In this document: piece after piece, positions 34,035 through 47,063 of the stretch
Layout: each line of letters starts with the position of its first letter
Position numbering within the stretch: position 1 is the stretch's first letter
DNA from: Spirogloea muscicola
Lineage: Eukaryota; Streptophyta; Zygnematophyceae; Spirogloeales; Spirogloeaceae
NCBI GenBank assembly: GCA_009602725.1
Contig: WELB01000001.1
Location: forward strand, 155,422 to 219,421
DNA length: 64,000 nucleotides
Reading direction: 5' to 3'
Made by a program: the position numbers and the translations under genes
Notes under the pieces: generated by a model
What the model was told of the DNA's origin: nothing
The model's input: the letters and a program-made list of their open reading frames with translations, nothing else
The model's database searches: none

Positions 34035-34245
34035 TCGTCCATTCCTTTTCGGCTGGCCTTTCCTTCTGGGCTGGCCTCTCATACCCATATTCTCCATAGA
34101 AAAGGCGTCCCATTTGTTTGCGAGCCCCATATCTTCGGTCCACCCTCACTTCTATCTATTTCTTTGGAATGTATTGGCTTGAATTGGCCTCCCTTTCAAT
34201 TCATGCGCCCCGCGCGCCTTCTCTCTTTGGAGAGTTCCGAAGTCT
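34035..34245 (-). repeat. Reverse family B then reverse family A repeats
   Basis: Reverse family B at about 34040-34105 (GGGCTGGCCTCTCATACCC) and reverse family A at 34158-34235 (ATGTATTGGCTTGAATTGGC). The region 33560-34035 has no gene I can support, nor does 34245-35085, apart from a possible leader exon of the P450 near 34344-34694. Confidence 0.7.
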
Positions 34246-35085
34246 TGGTCAGCCCCTCAATCCCAAACCCAATTCCTGGCACGCAGCCTCTCCGCTGCGG
34301 CGTCTGCCGTCCAGGGGACGGCGCTCCTGCCGCCGCCGTGGCCATGGCTGGCAACGGCGCGCCGATGTCCGGGTCCGTGGCTGCTGCTGCTCCACCTAGT
34401 GCACCTCTCCTGGCCGTCACAGCCAGCGCGGTCACAGCTCGCGCAGGTGCGGTGAGGAAGGCGAGCAGCCCAGGGCCAGCTGCCGGAGCCCGGCAGCATG
34501 GCGCTGCGGCTGTCGGCGTCGGATGCGGCGCCGAAGTCGTCGCTGAGTCGTCCCCGTCGAGCACGCGGGAAATCAGCGAGCCCCGCGACTCGCGGCGGCG
34601 CGGCGCCCCAGGAGCCAGCTCCCCAGCACCGGCCGGTGATGTCCGGCTGGCGCTGCTGTCGGCGCTGGCGGCGACGAGCTGGCAACAGCAGGTCTGGGAT
34701 TGTGGCCTTGCACACAGGCCTGCGTTTCACCCCGCCAGCGTGCGAGGGAGCTTCAAGTGCAAGCCCTAGCTACCTGAAGCTTGCTCCATGGACTTTCTCA
34801 GCGATGTTAGATGCCTCTTGGGTCTTCTTGTTTGATGGTCAGATAGTGGTATAAAGTGGTTGTCACCTCAATTAGTATCTTGGTTCATTTGTAATTTTCA
34901 AAACCTCAAAGCCTACACCTCCTTAACCTCAACCCAAACCCCAAACCTCAAACCCGTTGCTGCGTTCCTTCCTGTCCGCTTCTTGACCCATGGCGTCAAA
35001 AGCTGCTGGGGCTTCGAGGTGACTCATGGATTGGAGCTCAACGTCACCGGCTCGTGCTGAAGCCCTAAACTTCTTACCCTCGCCA

Positions 35086-38000
35086 ATGTACTCTTACATT
35101 GCAGCGCACCTTTCTGACAGCCAGCCTTTCGTGTCCAATTGGACGTCGCTTCAGGTCCAGCAGGCGACTGCACTGGTCAGCCAGGGCACGTCCAGGCTCC
35201 GCAAGATACTGTGGCCCCTCCCCAGCAGCTTCCCTCCGGGCCCCGGCGGCGACTCGGCAGTGGCTCTGGCGGGTGACCCCCTGGGGACTCTGGAGCGGCT
35301 ACGAGAGGAGTATGGCGGAGCAGTTGGCATCAAGCTGGCTGGGGAGCCCGTCGTCGTCATCAGTGACCCGTAAAACTGCTAGCATGCCCACAGCCCACGA
35401 GACGAGCTGTGATCATCTAGATGATGTCGCGACTGTATCCAGGCTTGTGCATACTCGGTGAAGTTGCATGGGAATGATTTTGTACCGTTGCTCGCTCTGC
35501 TGCCATTGCCAGGACAAGAGAGCTCCTGGCTCATTTGCTAGTTACACTACAGAGTGCTCCTTTTAACAGTACTTCCCTGCCTCCTCGAAGTAGCTTAGTT
35601 GCCCTTACAGCCAACTATTCCAGCAATGTAGGATCCGGTGGTGATGCCCGCCTCTCGAATGCAGGGACCTGGCAAAGGACATCCTGGTGACCAAGGCAGA
35701 CATCTTTGTCAAGGTGGTACACCTTGTCTAGCCAGCACGATCTGCACATCTCAAATTTGGGAACTGAGCACTTGAAGCACAACATGCAGGTGTGCTCTTT
35801 CATACGCTAGTATATCTAAGTGGGGATTGTGTTCGAGCTTGTTCTCATGTGTGCACTCTGTGCTTCTGTCAGGCAGGCACTGCGTTTTTCCCTGGAAGCA
35901 GCCTGGCCGGCAATGGCCTGCTTGTCTCTGACGGCGCGACCTGGCGTCGGCAGAGGCGCCTTGCCAACCCGGCCTTCCGCAAATCTGCTGTGGACACATA
36001 TGCTGCTGTGAGGATAATACCTTGCGTCCTCCATTGCCTATCTGCTGCCTTGTGCACCTGATTTGTCAGATGTCTACTCTCTCTTATTCTGGGGCATGTG
36101 CTTGTACTTCAAGGAATTCAATCAGCAAGAATCGATTGTGCAAGTGGGAGAGCTCATGCCAAAGCTTGAGTAGTACAGGCCGACAATCAAGCTCAACAGG
36201 AAGAGGGACATAATTGTCATCATGCATTGTCACAATTCGAGGCGCTTGTTGCTGACCCTTCTGCTCTTTCAGGCAATGGTGGAGGCAACAGATCGACTGT
36301 TGAACAATCATTGGAACCGTGGCGGAATCCAAGACATCTACGGGGACTTCAACAAGCTGACATTGGAGGTCGTGCTCACCGCCCTCTTTGGAGGTGGAGA
36401 AGACATGGAGGATGTGGGGCCAGCAGTCACCACAGCCTTTGACTTTTTCGCACGTAGGGCAACGTCCATGATCATAGGTGGGGTCAGCATGCGGGAACTT
36501 CATGAGAAGAGTCGCTGAACCGATGGCCAAGTTAATAGTTGTCATTAGTTGCATAGCGAGGTTGTTGTGCTTGTACCTTCTGTATTGGCTTAATTAAGAA
36601 AGATTGCGTACCTAGAGGTGGCATCTAGCAGCTGGGCATTTTCAAAAATAACGCTAGTCAATTGTCAGAATTCAAGGCAATCGATGGCATATGAAGTTTT
36701 CTGCACTGACCCATGTCTGAGCTTTGCACGATTCAGTCCCAGAGTGGATACCCACGCCCGACAACATGCAATACAATGCGGCTGTCTCGCGACTCGACAG
36801 ACTGGTGTATGACCTCATCGAGCGGAGGAGGAGAAGGCTCGAGGAAGTGTCGAGCCATATCCCTGACGTAGCTGGATGCCATCACCCGGTGGATCTCCTG
36901 ATGCGGATGCTGCAGGTACCTAGCCACAAGCACTGGTTCCTGCTATAGCTGGAAAGCAGCCTCACACTGATGCTTGCTGGAGCTGGGCAGAGCTTTGGGA
37001 CGTCATTCTCATGCACCTGAAAAATATGTCGAGGGAAATTGGCAGCTCATCTGTGTATCCTGACCTTGGCCTTTGTTTCAACATATCAGGCAGGCAACGC
37101 AGAAGGTGACTAGAAGTATTGTCATGTCACTCGATAGCCTCTGTGCTTGATCATAAGCCTCTTCTCCTCAGGTGAAAGACGACGATGGCTCGGGGATGAG
37201 CAACATGGCGCTTCGAGATGAGCTCATGACACTCCTGATTGCAGTGAGTCTACATTAGGTCTGCTGATTAGCACCTTTTTCGTTTCTAGGTACTCTTGAT
37301 TTCTGAAGCATCTGACAATTTTCCCTTCGCAAGCACCTTGTAATCGTCTTGTCAGTACCACACTTCTGATACTAGTCAACCTCAATCATTCATGGTATTG
37401 TCATAATTTTGCTTTCGAATATTTTGCTCTTGGATGGCCTTGAATATATCAGAACCCTCTCCTTCACTACCTTGAGGCCTCCGCAGGGCCAGGAGACATC
37501 GGCAATCCTCTTAGCATGGGCCTGCACGTTGTTGGCTCATCATCCTGGTAGCCAGGCCAAAATGGTTGCGGAAATTGACAAGCTTGTTGGCAATGAGAGG
37601 CTCGACCATGTCAACTGCCAGCAACTCAGGTCAACACAAGGTCTCTCTTTTTTTGTCTTGACACTGCTATCATCTCAAGCACATATTGTCTGTTAGCCGC
37701 ATTGAAATCGAGTAAGTCAATTGCCAGATTGCATGAAGACATGACTAAGCGCAGCTGAATTCACGCCTCAATTATCAGGTTCACCAAAGAATAGCTGAAT
37801 TGTTCAGGTGCTGACCTGAAGACATGTAAACTAGTCAGAAAGCACTGGCCTTCATGTCTTGTGCTGGTTATTTTGCAGGTACACGGAAGCAGTGGTTTGG
37901 GAGACAATGCGGCTGATGCCGCCTGCGTACATCGTTGGTCGGTGCGCGAGCAAAAGCACCCAGCTGGCAGATTGGCATGTAGCGGCTGGCACCACGGTGC

Positions 38001-38773
38001 TGGTCAGCCCGTATTTGCTGCACCGAGACCCTGCTCACTGGCCCAGGTCGCTGTCCACCCTAGCATACATCTCAGCTGCTCACGGTGTGATATTCATCAT
38101 TGTCTTTGTCAGCAACTTTGGTATGCACTGCCCGTGGGTACTTCTCTATACCTCATTGAGAAGGACCAGTATTATGTAGCCAAGGTCATACCTAGGACAG
38201 CAGCAGTCACAAACTGCTATTTTCCATGGCCCCACAAAGAGAATACTGCACCGATAGACTTTCCATGCTAGCCTTCAACTAAACTCAAAGAAGTCCAGGA
38301 AGTGGCAAGGCTGATGATTCTTACATTGTGCACTGTTGGCAGAGCCCTTGAGTTTGACCCAGATAGGTGGCTTGAGGGAGGCGATGCAGCTCCCTTGAAC
38401 GAGAACACTTCCTATTGGCCATTTGGTGGGGGCCCGCGGAATTGCATAGGCACGGGTTTTGCCATGATGGAGGCATCTCTGGTAATTGCAGATTTCCCAA
38501 GTCATATACAACGTTGAGAAACCTTCCCAGAGCCTAATTTGGCCGCAGGCCTGAAACTGCACTGGTTTTATCTGCAAGCTTGTCCAGTGCCAAGCAGATG
38601 GGTGCAGATGGGCAACTGACTGGTGCTTGGGATGTGAACTGCAGGTGCTTGCTTCAGTGGCTCGTAGATTCACATTAAGGCTTCCGGATGGCAATGACCC
38701 TCCTAAGCCTCGTGCAATGATTACCCTGCGACCAGCAGGAGAGGTGAAGATTCAAGTCACGCCACGGACATGA
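35086..38773 (+). CDS. Cytochrome P450 monooxygenase, complete
   Basis: Ten exons join in frame into 498 residues: 35086-35369, 35665-35713, 35873-36007, 36273-36477, 36743-36915, 37172-37243, 37487-37629, 37879-38046, 38343-38481 and 38645-38773. All P450 marks are in place: a proline-rich hinge (S-F-P-P-G-P-G), the C-helix W-R-R-Q-R-R, the I-helix A-G-Q-E-T-S (306-311), E-T-M-R (362-365), F-D-P-D-R-W (414-419) and the heme loop [10 protein letters not shown] with the ligand Cys444. P450s insert one oxygen atom from O2 into a substrate using electrons from a reductase. The F-G-G-G-P-R loop and I-helix recall the CYP97/CYP4 groups, but I cannot assign a family. The start at 35086 is a guess: upstream Met at 35026 is in frame, and a separate leader exon near 34.3-34.7 kb is possible. 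The substrate is unknown. Confidence 0.94.
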
Positions 38774-38939
38774 AATTGGTACACTTATTACCGAGGTCGG
38801 GCTGTTATTCATTGCTCTTGGAGCAAACTAAAGTCATGTCAAGAGGAAGCCTTGAGGCGCAGGCTGGAACAGACTCCATAAAATGGCAGAGGTGTTTGCA
38901 TCAGGGGTACCAATCGTTTGTAAACGGGTTAGGGGCTGG

Positions 38940-39190
38940 ATGACAAGAGGTGCTACAGTAGGCGGTGACTGTGAAAGGCCAGGCCAAAGGATGGACAAGA
39001 CCCAACACGCAAGCGTCGCCCACTCAACAAAGAGAAGTAGCAAAGACATATGGCCACCCAGAAGAGCCCTTGTCAACAGCCGCAAGTCGGTATGACTAGT
39101 AGCAGATAAAGCAGCACCTGAAGGGGGGCGAGGGCTGTAGAAAGCCAGCCCACAGAAGGACGAACAAGGTCCAAGGAAGCGGGAAAGTGA
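38940..39190 (+). repeat. Two family B repeats downstream of the P450
   Basis: Copies at about 38955-39002 (GACTGTGAAAGGCCAGGCC) and 39118-39182 (GGGCTGTAGAAAGCCAGCCC). The stretch 39190-40530 is GC-rich with overlapping chance frames and no gene I recognise. Confidence 0.7.
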
Positions 39191-40531
39191 AGAGCTTCCT
39201 TCCCAATAAGCTCTTACGGGAGTCGCCCTGTGCCCTTAGGGGTTGCTAAGGCACGTCCGGCGTGAATGGTGCTGCGGCGAGGGGCCTCGTAAGACGTGCT
39301 TGGGGCGGTATCGTGCAGGTGTGGCGGCAGGAACTGGCTTCGGGGCCGTCCCTGACAGGCGGCGGTTCGCGAGCCGGGGCGCCAGCAGAGCCGCGGCGTG
39401 GCCCCTTGGGACAAAGCGGGCGTACCAGGCGGTGCGTGCTGATTGGTGGCTTCCTGGGTCTCGAGGCCCCCCCACCCGTCAACAGTGCGTGTTCACGTCA
39501 TTCTCAGCGTGGGCCACGACCTGCCGCCCTCCTATGGAGCGGGCCCGCTGGCGTAAGCCGCGATGCCGCGAAGAAGTATGGCGACCTGGCTGACAGTGCG
39601 CCCGGCTGACGTGCATTGGCGGCACTGCTAAAAACTCCTGCCTTTTAGACAGCAGCATCGATGCGATTTGGGTGCCTTACTTACCGTGGAAGTGAGTGAC
39701 TCGTTATTCAGTTCTTGCAAGTCTTGATGTGTCTTGACCAAGTGGATAGTGCAAAGAAGAATGTTGTTGGGGCGGCGCCCAAGAGGCAGACAGAGGCCGC
39801 CGCCTTTCCTGGAAGATGGGTCGGCCAGATCGTCCTTCGAATGACTGCACGCCATCTGTCTTTCGCGGCCAGTGCAGCAGCGCCGCGCTTGCTTATCTGG
39901 ACTTACGTTTCTCATTATTGTCAAGTTCGACAGGCGTCCCGGCAGTCGCCATGCTTTTGACTACACGAAGCCGGGGATGCGCTGACAAGCGCGACATGAT
40001 GGAATGACGCGAAGATCGTTTTTCACACCACCGAGCCAGTCAAACCGTCGCTAGAGGCGTGGCGGCGCCGCCAGATCAGGCGGCAGTGCGGACCTGGCCT
40101 CGAGGCACAGAGGTGATCGCCGGGGCGCCTCCGGCTGTGGCCCCGCCGCCAATGTGGCGGCCCCGTCCTCCCCCCCTCGGGCCCCGCCCGTACTGGGCGC
40201 CCCCCTCCGGCGCCACCAGCCCCCCTCCATCGCTGCCCCCGCCTGCGGCCGTCCGCTCCGCCCGGCGGCTCCTCCCCCTCCTCCGCCTCTGCGCCGCCGC
40301 GGCCGCGCTCCGCTAAGAGCCCAACCACGAGAAGCCGCTGGCCTGGCCGCGGCGCTCATCCTGAACCGCTCGCCAGCGTTCGTTGCGCCACACCGCCACT
40401 GCGCTGAGAGCCCGCGTGCTACGAGCAGGCGTCTGGCCCGTCGACGCAGCGCGCCGCGGGGCTCGGCCGGCTCTCTGTGCCTCGAGTACGCTCTTGCGAA
40501 TCCGAGGGCAGAAGCGGCGGCAGCCCGCGCC

Positions 40532-42534
40532 ATGGGCCGGCAGCGCAAGCGGCCAAGGGACAGCGGCGGCAGCTGTGTCAACGAGGAGGCACCGCGCGTC
40601 GTGGGCATCCTGGACGTATTGCTACACGGAGCTCGCGGCCTGCGGAATATCAGCCCGCTGGGTCCTCAGGTCTGCTTCTGCATGTAGTTCGAGCTTACTG
40701 CGAGAGAGCTCCACCCTCACCTGTCAGCGGCTGCGAGCCCGACGATGCCTTCAAGCGCCTGTCCTTGCTCGAGGGAGTGGCCATTCTGTAGCGCTGACGG
40801 TATTGCTCTCGAACGCGGAAGCTTCTGCGCTAATCTGTCTCGCGCTTCGGCTTTCCTGCAGGACGTGTATGTCAAGCTGCTGCACGGCGCCGCCGGCGGA
40901 GCGGCCGGCCCAGTGGCGCTGCTCACCCGCACCATCCGCCGCGGTGGCAGCAAGCCCACCTTCAACCAGTGCCTCCAGGTGACAAGCTCGTGCTCTGGCA
41001 CGCTCGCTCGGAGTCACGAGTGCCATGCGGCGCGGCTGCTGCGCTGCGGCGCTGTGTCCTGACCGCCGTCAGAGCTGCAAGCCGTGCAGGTGGCAGTGGT
41101 GGCCGGCGAGGCGGAGGTGCGGTGCGAGGTGTGGGTGTCCAGCCATCACCGCGGCAGCTTCGAGGACCGCCTCCTGGGCGCCGTCGCCATTCCCATCCCC
41201 TTCCCCAAGCCCGGCCTCGGCGGCGGTGGCAGCCGCCGGCTCCCCCGCCAAGACTTCAGCCTCGACGGCGGCGGCGCTGGCTGCGTCCGCGCCACGCTGG
41301 CCTACCATGCACGCCATGCCAGTTCCTCGGCGACGCCACTTGCGGCGATGCCTGCACGCCTCGCCCAGCACGCTTCCATTGGCGCCACCAAGCTCTGCTC
41401 TTCCTCCTGGCCATCCGGCTCAGAGCAGGCGACGAAGAGGCCGACCATCAATGCACGACAGCCCGAGCAGCCGACGATGCCGGCCTCACCGGATGGCCTG
41501 GAAGGCTCAACGAGGCTGCCCACGGATGTGCCGACGGATCCCTTGCAGGCCGGCTCCGAGACCACGACCTGCAGCAATACCATGTCGTCCATTGAGAACC
41601 ACGGTGGCGGCAAGACCAGGGCGGCATGCCTGCCAGCAGGCAGCTTCGAGAGCTGCTGCACGGCCACAAGCGCCAGCACGGCCTCGACGCCCTCCTTGGC
41701 CACGCCCGCCACGCCGGCCGCGAGAGTCCACGACTATCCTGAGAGCTGGCTGTGGCAGGCGCTCAGAACGTCCTCCGCCTCTGGCGAGGCCAGCGCCCTG
41801 GAGGAGGAACAGCCGGACCCTCTCTTCTCCGCCGCCTTGCCTCCGCCTTCATGGGTGCCTGCCGCCGCCTCCTGTGTCCTCGAGACCAGCCAGTGCAGCT
41901 GGAGCCATGGCCCTGGCATGGGGCCGATGGATCCCTCAACAGCAGCTTGTGTTGCGGACCTTGTGATGCCGTCTCCTGAGGTGCTCGCGCATTGTCGTCC
42001 CCTTGATGGCGACTCGCCAGGCAAAGGGTCTGGACAGTCCATCACAGTTGCCATCACGACATCCAGCCGGCTGTGCGAACTGGAAGGAGCAGCTAGCCCA
42101 CCTGGAGGCCCTGTGTTGGAGGACAAGGTGAGCATCGACAGCTCCACGGACCGCCTCCTCGACGAGGACAGCAGCCTACATGCAGTCAACGACCCACTCC
42201 AGGGACTGGAGTTGCTGCCACTGCCTGGTGAGTAGGACAGCAAGGGTGTCAACAGTCATATTTGACTTGCTGCATTTAAGACGAGCTTGCATCAATGTGT
42301 CTGAACGCCTACGAAGCAATTGCAAAGCTCCTCCTGCGAGATGCAGAGCTGTGGTTGGACGAGAATTGGGATCTGGATGAGCTGCTGCAATCCGAATTGG
42401 TGCCGTACCCCAGTCCAACGCTTCCAGAGCCTGCCTTATGCCCCCAGCAGGCAAATACGTGGACTGGCTCGTCACTGACACCCTTCACGAGGTCTGCACG
42501 GTGGCTCTGCTTGCCTACTTTATTTGCGAAGTGA
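40532..42534 (+). CDS. C2-domain protein with long low-complexity tail
   Basis: Exons 40532-40669, 40862-40978, 41090-42227 and 42281-42534 join in frame into 548 residues. The first three build a C2 fold: V-V-G-I-L-D-V-L-L-H-G-A-R-G-L, then D-V-Y-V-K-L-L, then R-T-I-R-R-G-G-S-K-P-T-F-N-Q, then V-R-C-E-V-W-V-S and D-R-L-L-G-A-V-A-I-P-I. Such domains bind membranes, often with calcium; the acidic calcium-binding loops are weak here, so calcium dependence is doubtful. From about residue 150 the chain is rich in Ser, Thr, Ala and Pro with no known domain. It ends with a short charged helix (L-L-R-D-A-E-L-W-L-D-E-N-W-D-L-D). The last exon might splice again near 42450 into a hydrophobic segment. 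A single isolated C2 domain with a disordered tail resembles plant SRC2-like proteins. It is convergent with the 5'-nucleotidase gene. Confidence 0.68.
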
Positions 42535-43425
42535 CACTCTGCTTAACATACTCAGTACAAAGAGCAACTCTGGGCACCTTGTTGCTGCTGGATTCCGTTC
42601 TGTTACCTTATCGACTATCAGGATTGTTTTTTGTTTTTCTTACACTGTACTGGCTTGCTTAGCCTCTATTTCAACTTTTGCGCATCGCCTGCCTTCTCCT
42701 TTGCCTACGAAGTTGACACAGTTGCTCTTCCTTCGCAGGTTTGGCGATCATTCGTCACCACTCTACACACATTGTGACATGTTCGGCAAATACAGCCACA
42801 CATCGCTACTGCAAGCACTAGAACTCGACACTTTATCTCCAATCGGTGTTGTACAATCAGTCCTCCAATGATCACTGGCACAGCATTTGTGCAAAAAGCG
42901 CCATTTTCTACAAGAGCAACCAGTGGCATGCTGTGCAAGGGCTGCATAATGATGTGCACTCAGTGCAATGGCAGATGCAACTAAGTCATGCAGGCTTGCA
43001 AGCACCGTATTGTGGCGATCATTGCCAGCAACATTGTACCAAGCCGCAATCTCATGCCACAATCTTCACGATCTAAATTTGGGGCAAGGCCAATGATGAC
43101 AAATTTAGTGCCTACCATTTTCAAAGTCTGAACTTGAGGCAAGGCCAAAACATAGCACATTCCAGCCAAGTGGTCCAGTCGCCAGCAAAGATGCAGCGCT
43201 ACGGCTTCTCAGAGGATGCCAAGCTTGACAAAATTGATATGGTTGCGAGGCCAGATAACATGCTCCTCAGTCCACCTTGGCTAGTAGGTGCATGGACTCT
43301 CATTAGTTGCTACTCTGCAGCCTCGACAGCGCTATACCAAGAAATAGCTGGCTAGCAACCTCGCAAAACCAGGACATACAGCAGTAATTGATTTCCTTCA
43401 GATGAGGTCAGATGACAACTTATGC
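42535..43425. other. Space between convergent C2 and 5'-nucleotidase genes
   Basis: Short AT-richer sequence. One plus-strand hydrophobic open stretch at 42438-42660 could be an extra exon, but no motif supports it. No repeat of families A-C is seen. Confidence 0.4.
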
Positions 43426-46400
43426 CTAGAAATTAACAATGAGACGTCCGTCAAGGTTCCCGCTGATGGGGCTCACAGCCTGTAGGTACTCTACAACATC
43501 ATCAGACTGGGGGGGCCCGAAGTTCACTAGGAGCGTGCCATACTGGGCAATCGCCTCATACCCACTGCCGCCGCCATAAATGAAATTCTGCACGAGTACG
43601 TAGTATGTCTTGTTGGGGTCAATGGGCCCGTAGTTACCGCCACCGTTATCCACCAGCAGGCTTGTGAAATGGGCCGTCTTGTAGTTGCTGGCATCCAGTA
43701 CAGCTCTTACGCCGGAAAACTGGAGCAGTGCAACACACCGATAGAGAATCTCAAGATCGTGGATTCTCAGCATGTAAGAGAGGACACATACTGCCATCAT
43801 GAATTGAGAAATTTAGAAGTCATCACAGACAGAAAATGTTCGCCCTTGCTTCAAAGCTTGCCCTTTTTTCTGTACAACGATGCACCGCTGCAGCAGTAAG
43901 TTTGACTTCTTACCACGCCAACATCCAGGAATTGGCCATTGGACGGGATGTTAGCATTCAGGACAAGATTGAGACCAAAGCCACTAATTGCCACAACCTG
44001 ATCGTAGTCACCAAACGGAAGGACTTGGAAGACCTGCCACCATGAAACACCATCCTCAGGCACGTAGACTAGTGACATCGCACTGCTCCTTTACATTTAT
44101 GCATGGAAGTTGCTCGCAGCTATGCGATGTGTGCTAGTCATGTATGCAGGGCCCAGGTGACTTCTTCTCAAGCAAACATGGCACTAGAAAGCACGCTCTA
44201 CAAGACCCATTCGGCAACTCACCTGCTCGAAAGTGATGTCGCCTGCCTGGATGTTGACTCGAAGGCCGCCAGGGTTGGTAATGGCGATGTTGACGGGCCC
44301 GTATTGCTGGACGAACTTGGGGTATGAGGCCTGGTGCTGGAACGCATACACCATGGCGTCTGCCACTACATTGCCCAGGTTGCTCTCACCCGGCTGCTTG
44401 GCTAGGTTGAACGGGGCAATGAGATTCTGGTTGGTGTGGCCAATGACCTGATTCCAGCACATTCTATTAGCATCAGAGACGGAGAATTTCTCGCCTGCTG
44501 CTACTTCTGGCTTTCGTCAGGGTACCTCTTTTCCAGCTGCAAGTGACTCCGATTTGCGGCTATTGCAGCATCGTGCCTTCAGAGTCACTAGTATTAAAGC
44601 TTGCTTCCAAGCAACTTGGGGCAACATTGACGCCTCGTCATTATCTGAGTGAAGAGGGGCACAAGTAAGTTACCTTGCCGCGGAACACGGTAATGGGCGG
44701 CAGCAGCTGGTCAATGACGGCGTTGACTGCAGGGTCCTCTGGGACCGGATTGGAGCTGGCGGCCCCTCCGAGCAGCACGGGCTGGGCAATACAGAAACCC
44801 ATGTTCACATGCCCATCCTCGTAGATCCAAGCGCTGATTGTGTCTGCCCACATCCAAGACGAGGGCAAGAGGCTGCTGAATACCTTCTCCCTGCTAAGGT
44901 GCTGCAGTGTAACCAGAGCTTGTGTGGCAAGATTCTTGAGTCACTGAGAAGAGGAGAGGGAAGGAAGCCTCACCCATGTAATGGGTGCCCCACAGTGCCT
45001 GGTAGTAAGGGACTTGTCTTCCCTTGGTGTCAGTGGAGACCTCCGGGTAGTTCACTGCCATAATTGGGTCCTGCACAGCCTGACTGTGTCAGCCAAAAGT
45101 TCCGCACTTTGCAAGTCAAAGTCGGCAGTGGTCAGGAGTTACTGGTCAAGCACTATGTCGACTCTGATACAAACATGACAGGCACTTGGTTGGTGCTTTT
45201 AGAAGACGGACATCAATGTATCCTGCTGAATTGGACTCACAGTGTAGCCACTGCTATCAACAATAGGTCCATTGGGATACTTCTTGCCGTAAGCAAGAGG
45301 GGCATATCCTTGCTTGGGTGGCCACATGAATGTGTGACTGTGGCCACCCACGACCAAGCTCAGACCTGTACACAGGCAGGTCCCTCACAGATCAGCACAA
45401 GTCGCTGCATGATCTGCAATAAATGAGGCCTGCAACATCAAGAGGATGGTGCATAGAAATGCACTGCTCAGGATATGCATTTGGAACGCTACAGAGTGCT
45501 GTACACAGGTGATTTCCAGGTCAGAGTACTGCAGCATGATCAGCACTACAAACACCATATTGAAGCTCAGTGTGCGTGGGGACAACACAAGATGGTAATT
45601 GCCACGGATGTCTCAAAGAAGAGACTCAAGCTGAGGCTAGCAAGAGTATTGACATGCTCACCGTGGGTGGACCGGATGACCTCCTGATCCACATCAACAC
45701 CAGCATGGCCCAGGCCTATAATTGCGGTGATGTTCTTGGCAAGAAGCTCATCAATGCACCGTTGGACGTCTGGCGCATAGTCAGCAACATTGACTGTGGG
45801 TCCAGGGCTGGAGTCAGTGTTGGTGTCTGTGGTCGTCCAGCCGACAATGCCGATAGTCAAGCCGCTGTAGCATCATCACCCGAAAACGAGCTGAAATCAA
45901 TTGCTGAGCAGCATTGATGAGTCTAGCAGGGGGATACAGGAGTAAGCACTGTAAATCCAAGCAAGCAGTGGTATGTAAGGAGGGTGCTCTTGCATGCATA
46001 CTTGGGTAGCTTCTTCACGAGAGGGGTGGTCTGGTAGAGCCCGTAGATGGGGGAGTCTGGTGTGGCGTGCACATTGCAAGACACAATAGGAAAGTTGACC
46101 TTCTTCAAGTAGTTATCAGCCAGGACCTGGGGGCCCTTGTCGAATTCGTGGTTGCCGAGGGTCTGAACAGATGAAGGCGCAACAATGACAGTAGCGTCAA
46201 GCGCCAGATAAGGGCAGAACACACGGCACTGCCAGCAGCATGTAAGCACCAGCCTGACCATGTCCTCATGTCCAGTGAAGCACAAGCTGTACTCACAGCA
46301 ACTTCGACGCCCACAAGGTTGTCAAAGATGGCAGCCTCAGAGCCATTATACACGAGGTTCCAGATGGTACCCGTGAACTCGTCGCCGGCATGCACAAACA

Positions 46401-47063
46401 GCGCAGTTTTGGGGAACTTGGCGCGCCACTGCTTAACCAGGGTGCCAATGCGGGCGAAGCCACCCAGGCAGTTGCCTGTACAGGACAGCCGTGCAAGCAT
46501 GTTAAGAAGGCCTGAAGTCAGGTGCTTCAATTAGAAGCAGGCTTGCCGACATGGTCAAGAATGACAGCTAAATGAGCAGTCTATTTTGGCTGATTGGCAG
46601 GAGCAGTGAAGTAATTCGTGCCCTCCTCAATGCATGTCCTCCTCTAAGCAACGGCCGACAGCAACAGGTGGGGGGCGAGTCAATTAGCCCGCTAGAACTT
46701 GCACCGGCCAGGTTGGCAGAAGAGTTTCTCGAGCACAGGCTGAAGAAGCGGTCAGATGACTCGATGTGGCCATGCTGGTCGTTGTAGGCAATGATGTCCA
46801 CGTGATGGCCGAGCACTGCACCAAGCACCAAAGCACCCGCAAAGTTGGGCCACTGTGCATAACAATTGGTCCGCTGTCGATTGCCTGCAGAGATGGGCTC
46901 CTGACATATTCCAACTTCTGTGCAGCAGGAGCAGTACAATCTGGTAAATTGCCGGTGATTATTCTGGCAAGCTTGCTGCCAATGACAGCTTACCAGGCTG
47001 CACAATGGAGGCAAGAGCGACAAGACCGGTCGCTGCCAAGAGCAGTTTCCTTACAGCCGCCAT
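43426..47063 (-). CDS. Secreted 5'-nucleotidase / metallophosphoesterase, complete
   Basis: Eleven minus-strand exons join in frame into 584 residues: 47063-46994, 46815-46705, 46475-46297, 46162-46002, 45864-45662, 45365-45241, 45070-44974, 44843-44674, 44447-44223, 44033-43914 and 43719-43426. A signal peptide (M-A-A-V-R-K-L-L-L-A-A-T-G-L) leads. The two-metal phosphoesterase domain shows N-D-Q-H-G-H (35-40), H-A-G-D-E-F, G-N-H-E-F-D (123-128), G-L-G-H-A-G and G-G-H-S-H-T (248-253). The C-terminal nucleotide-binding domain has the E-S-N-L-G-N-V-V-A-D-A and N-P-G-G-L-R (430-435) signatures. Family members release phosphate from extracellular nucleotides and related esters, so phosphate scavenging is the natural role. 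No GPI-type hydrophobic tail is visible, so it is probably soluble. A LINE fragment lies in the intron at 44448-44673. Confidence 0.95.
44495..44590 (+). mobile_element. LINE 3'-end fragment inside a 5'-nucleotidase intron
   Basis: On the plus strand, antisense to the gene, this encodes F-R-Q-G-T-S-F-P-A-A-S-D-S-D-L-R-L-L, matching the closing motif at 10.15, 15.32 and 31.86 kb. It lies within the intron between exons 8 and 9. Confidence 0.6.

Noticed and set aside
39236-39610. Coding potential in three overlapping frames at 39.2-39.6 kb
   Set aside because: No homology-like motif and equal openness on both strands in GC-rich DNA.
42438-42660. A membrane-protein exon after the C2 gene
   Set aside because: Hydrophobic but without known motif, and its link to the C2 gene needs an unsupported splice site.
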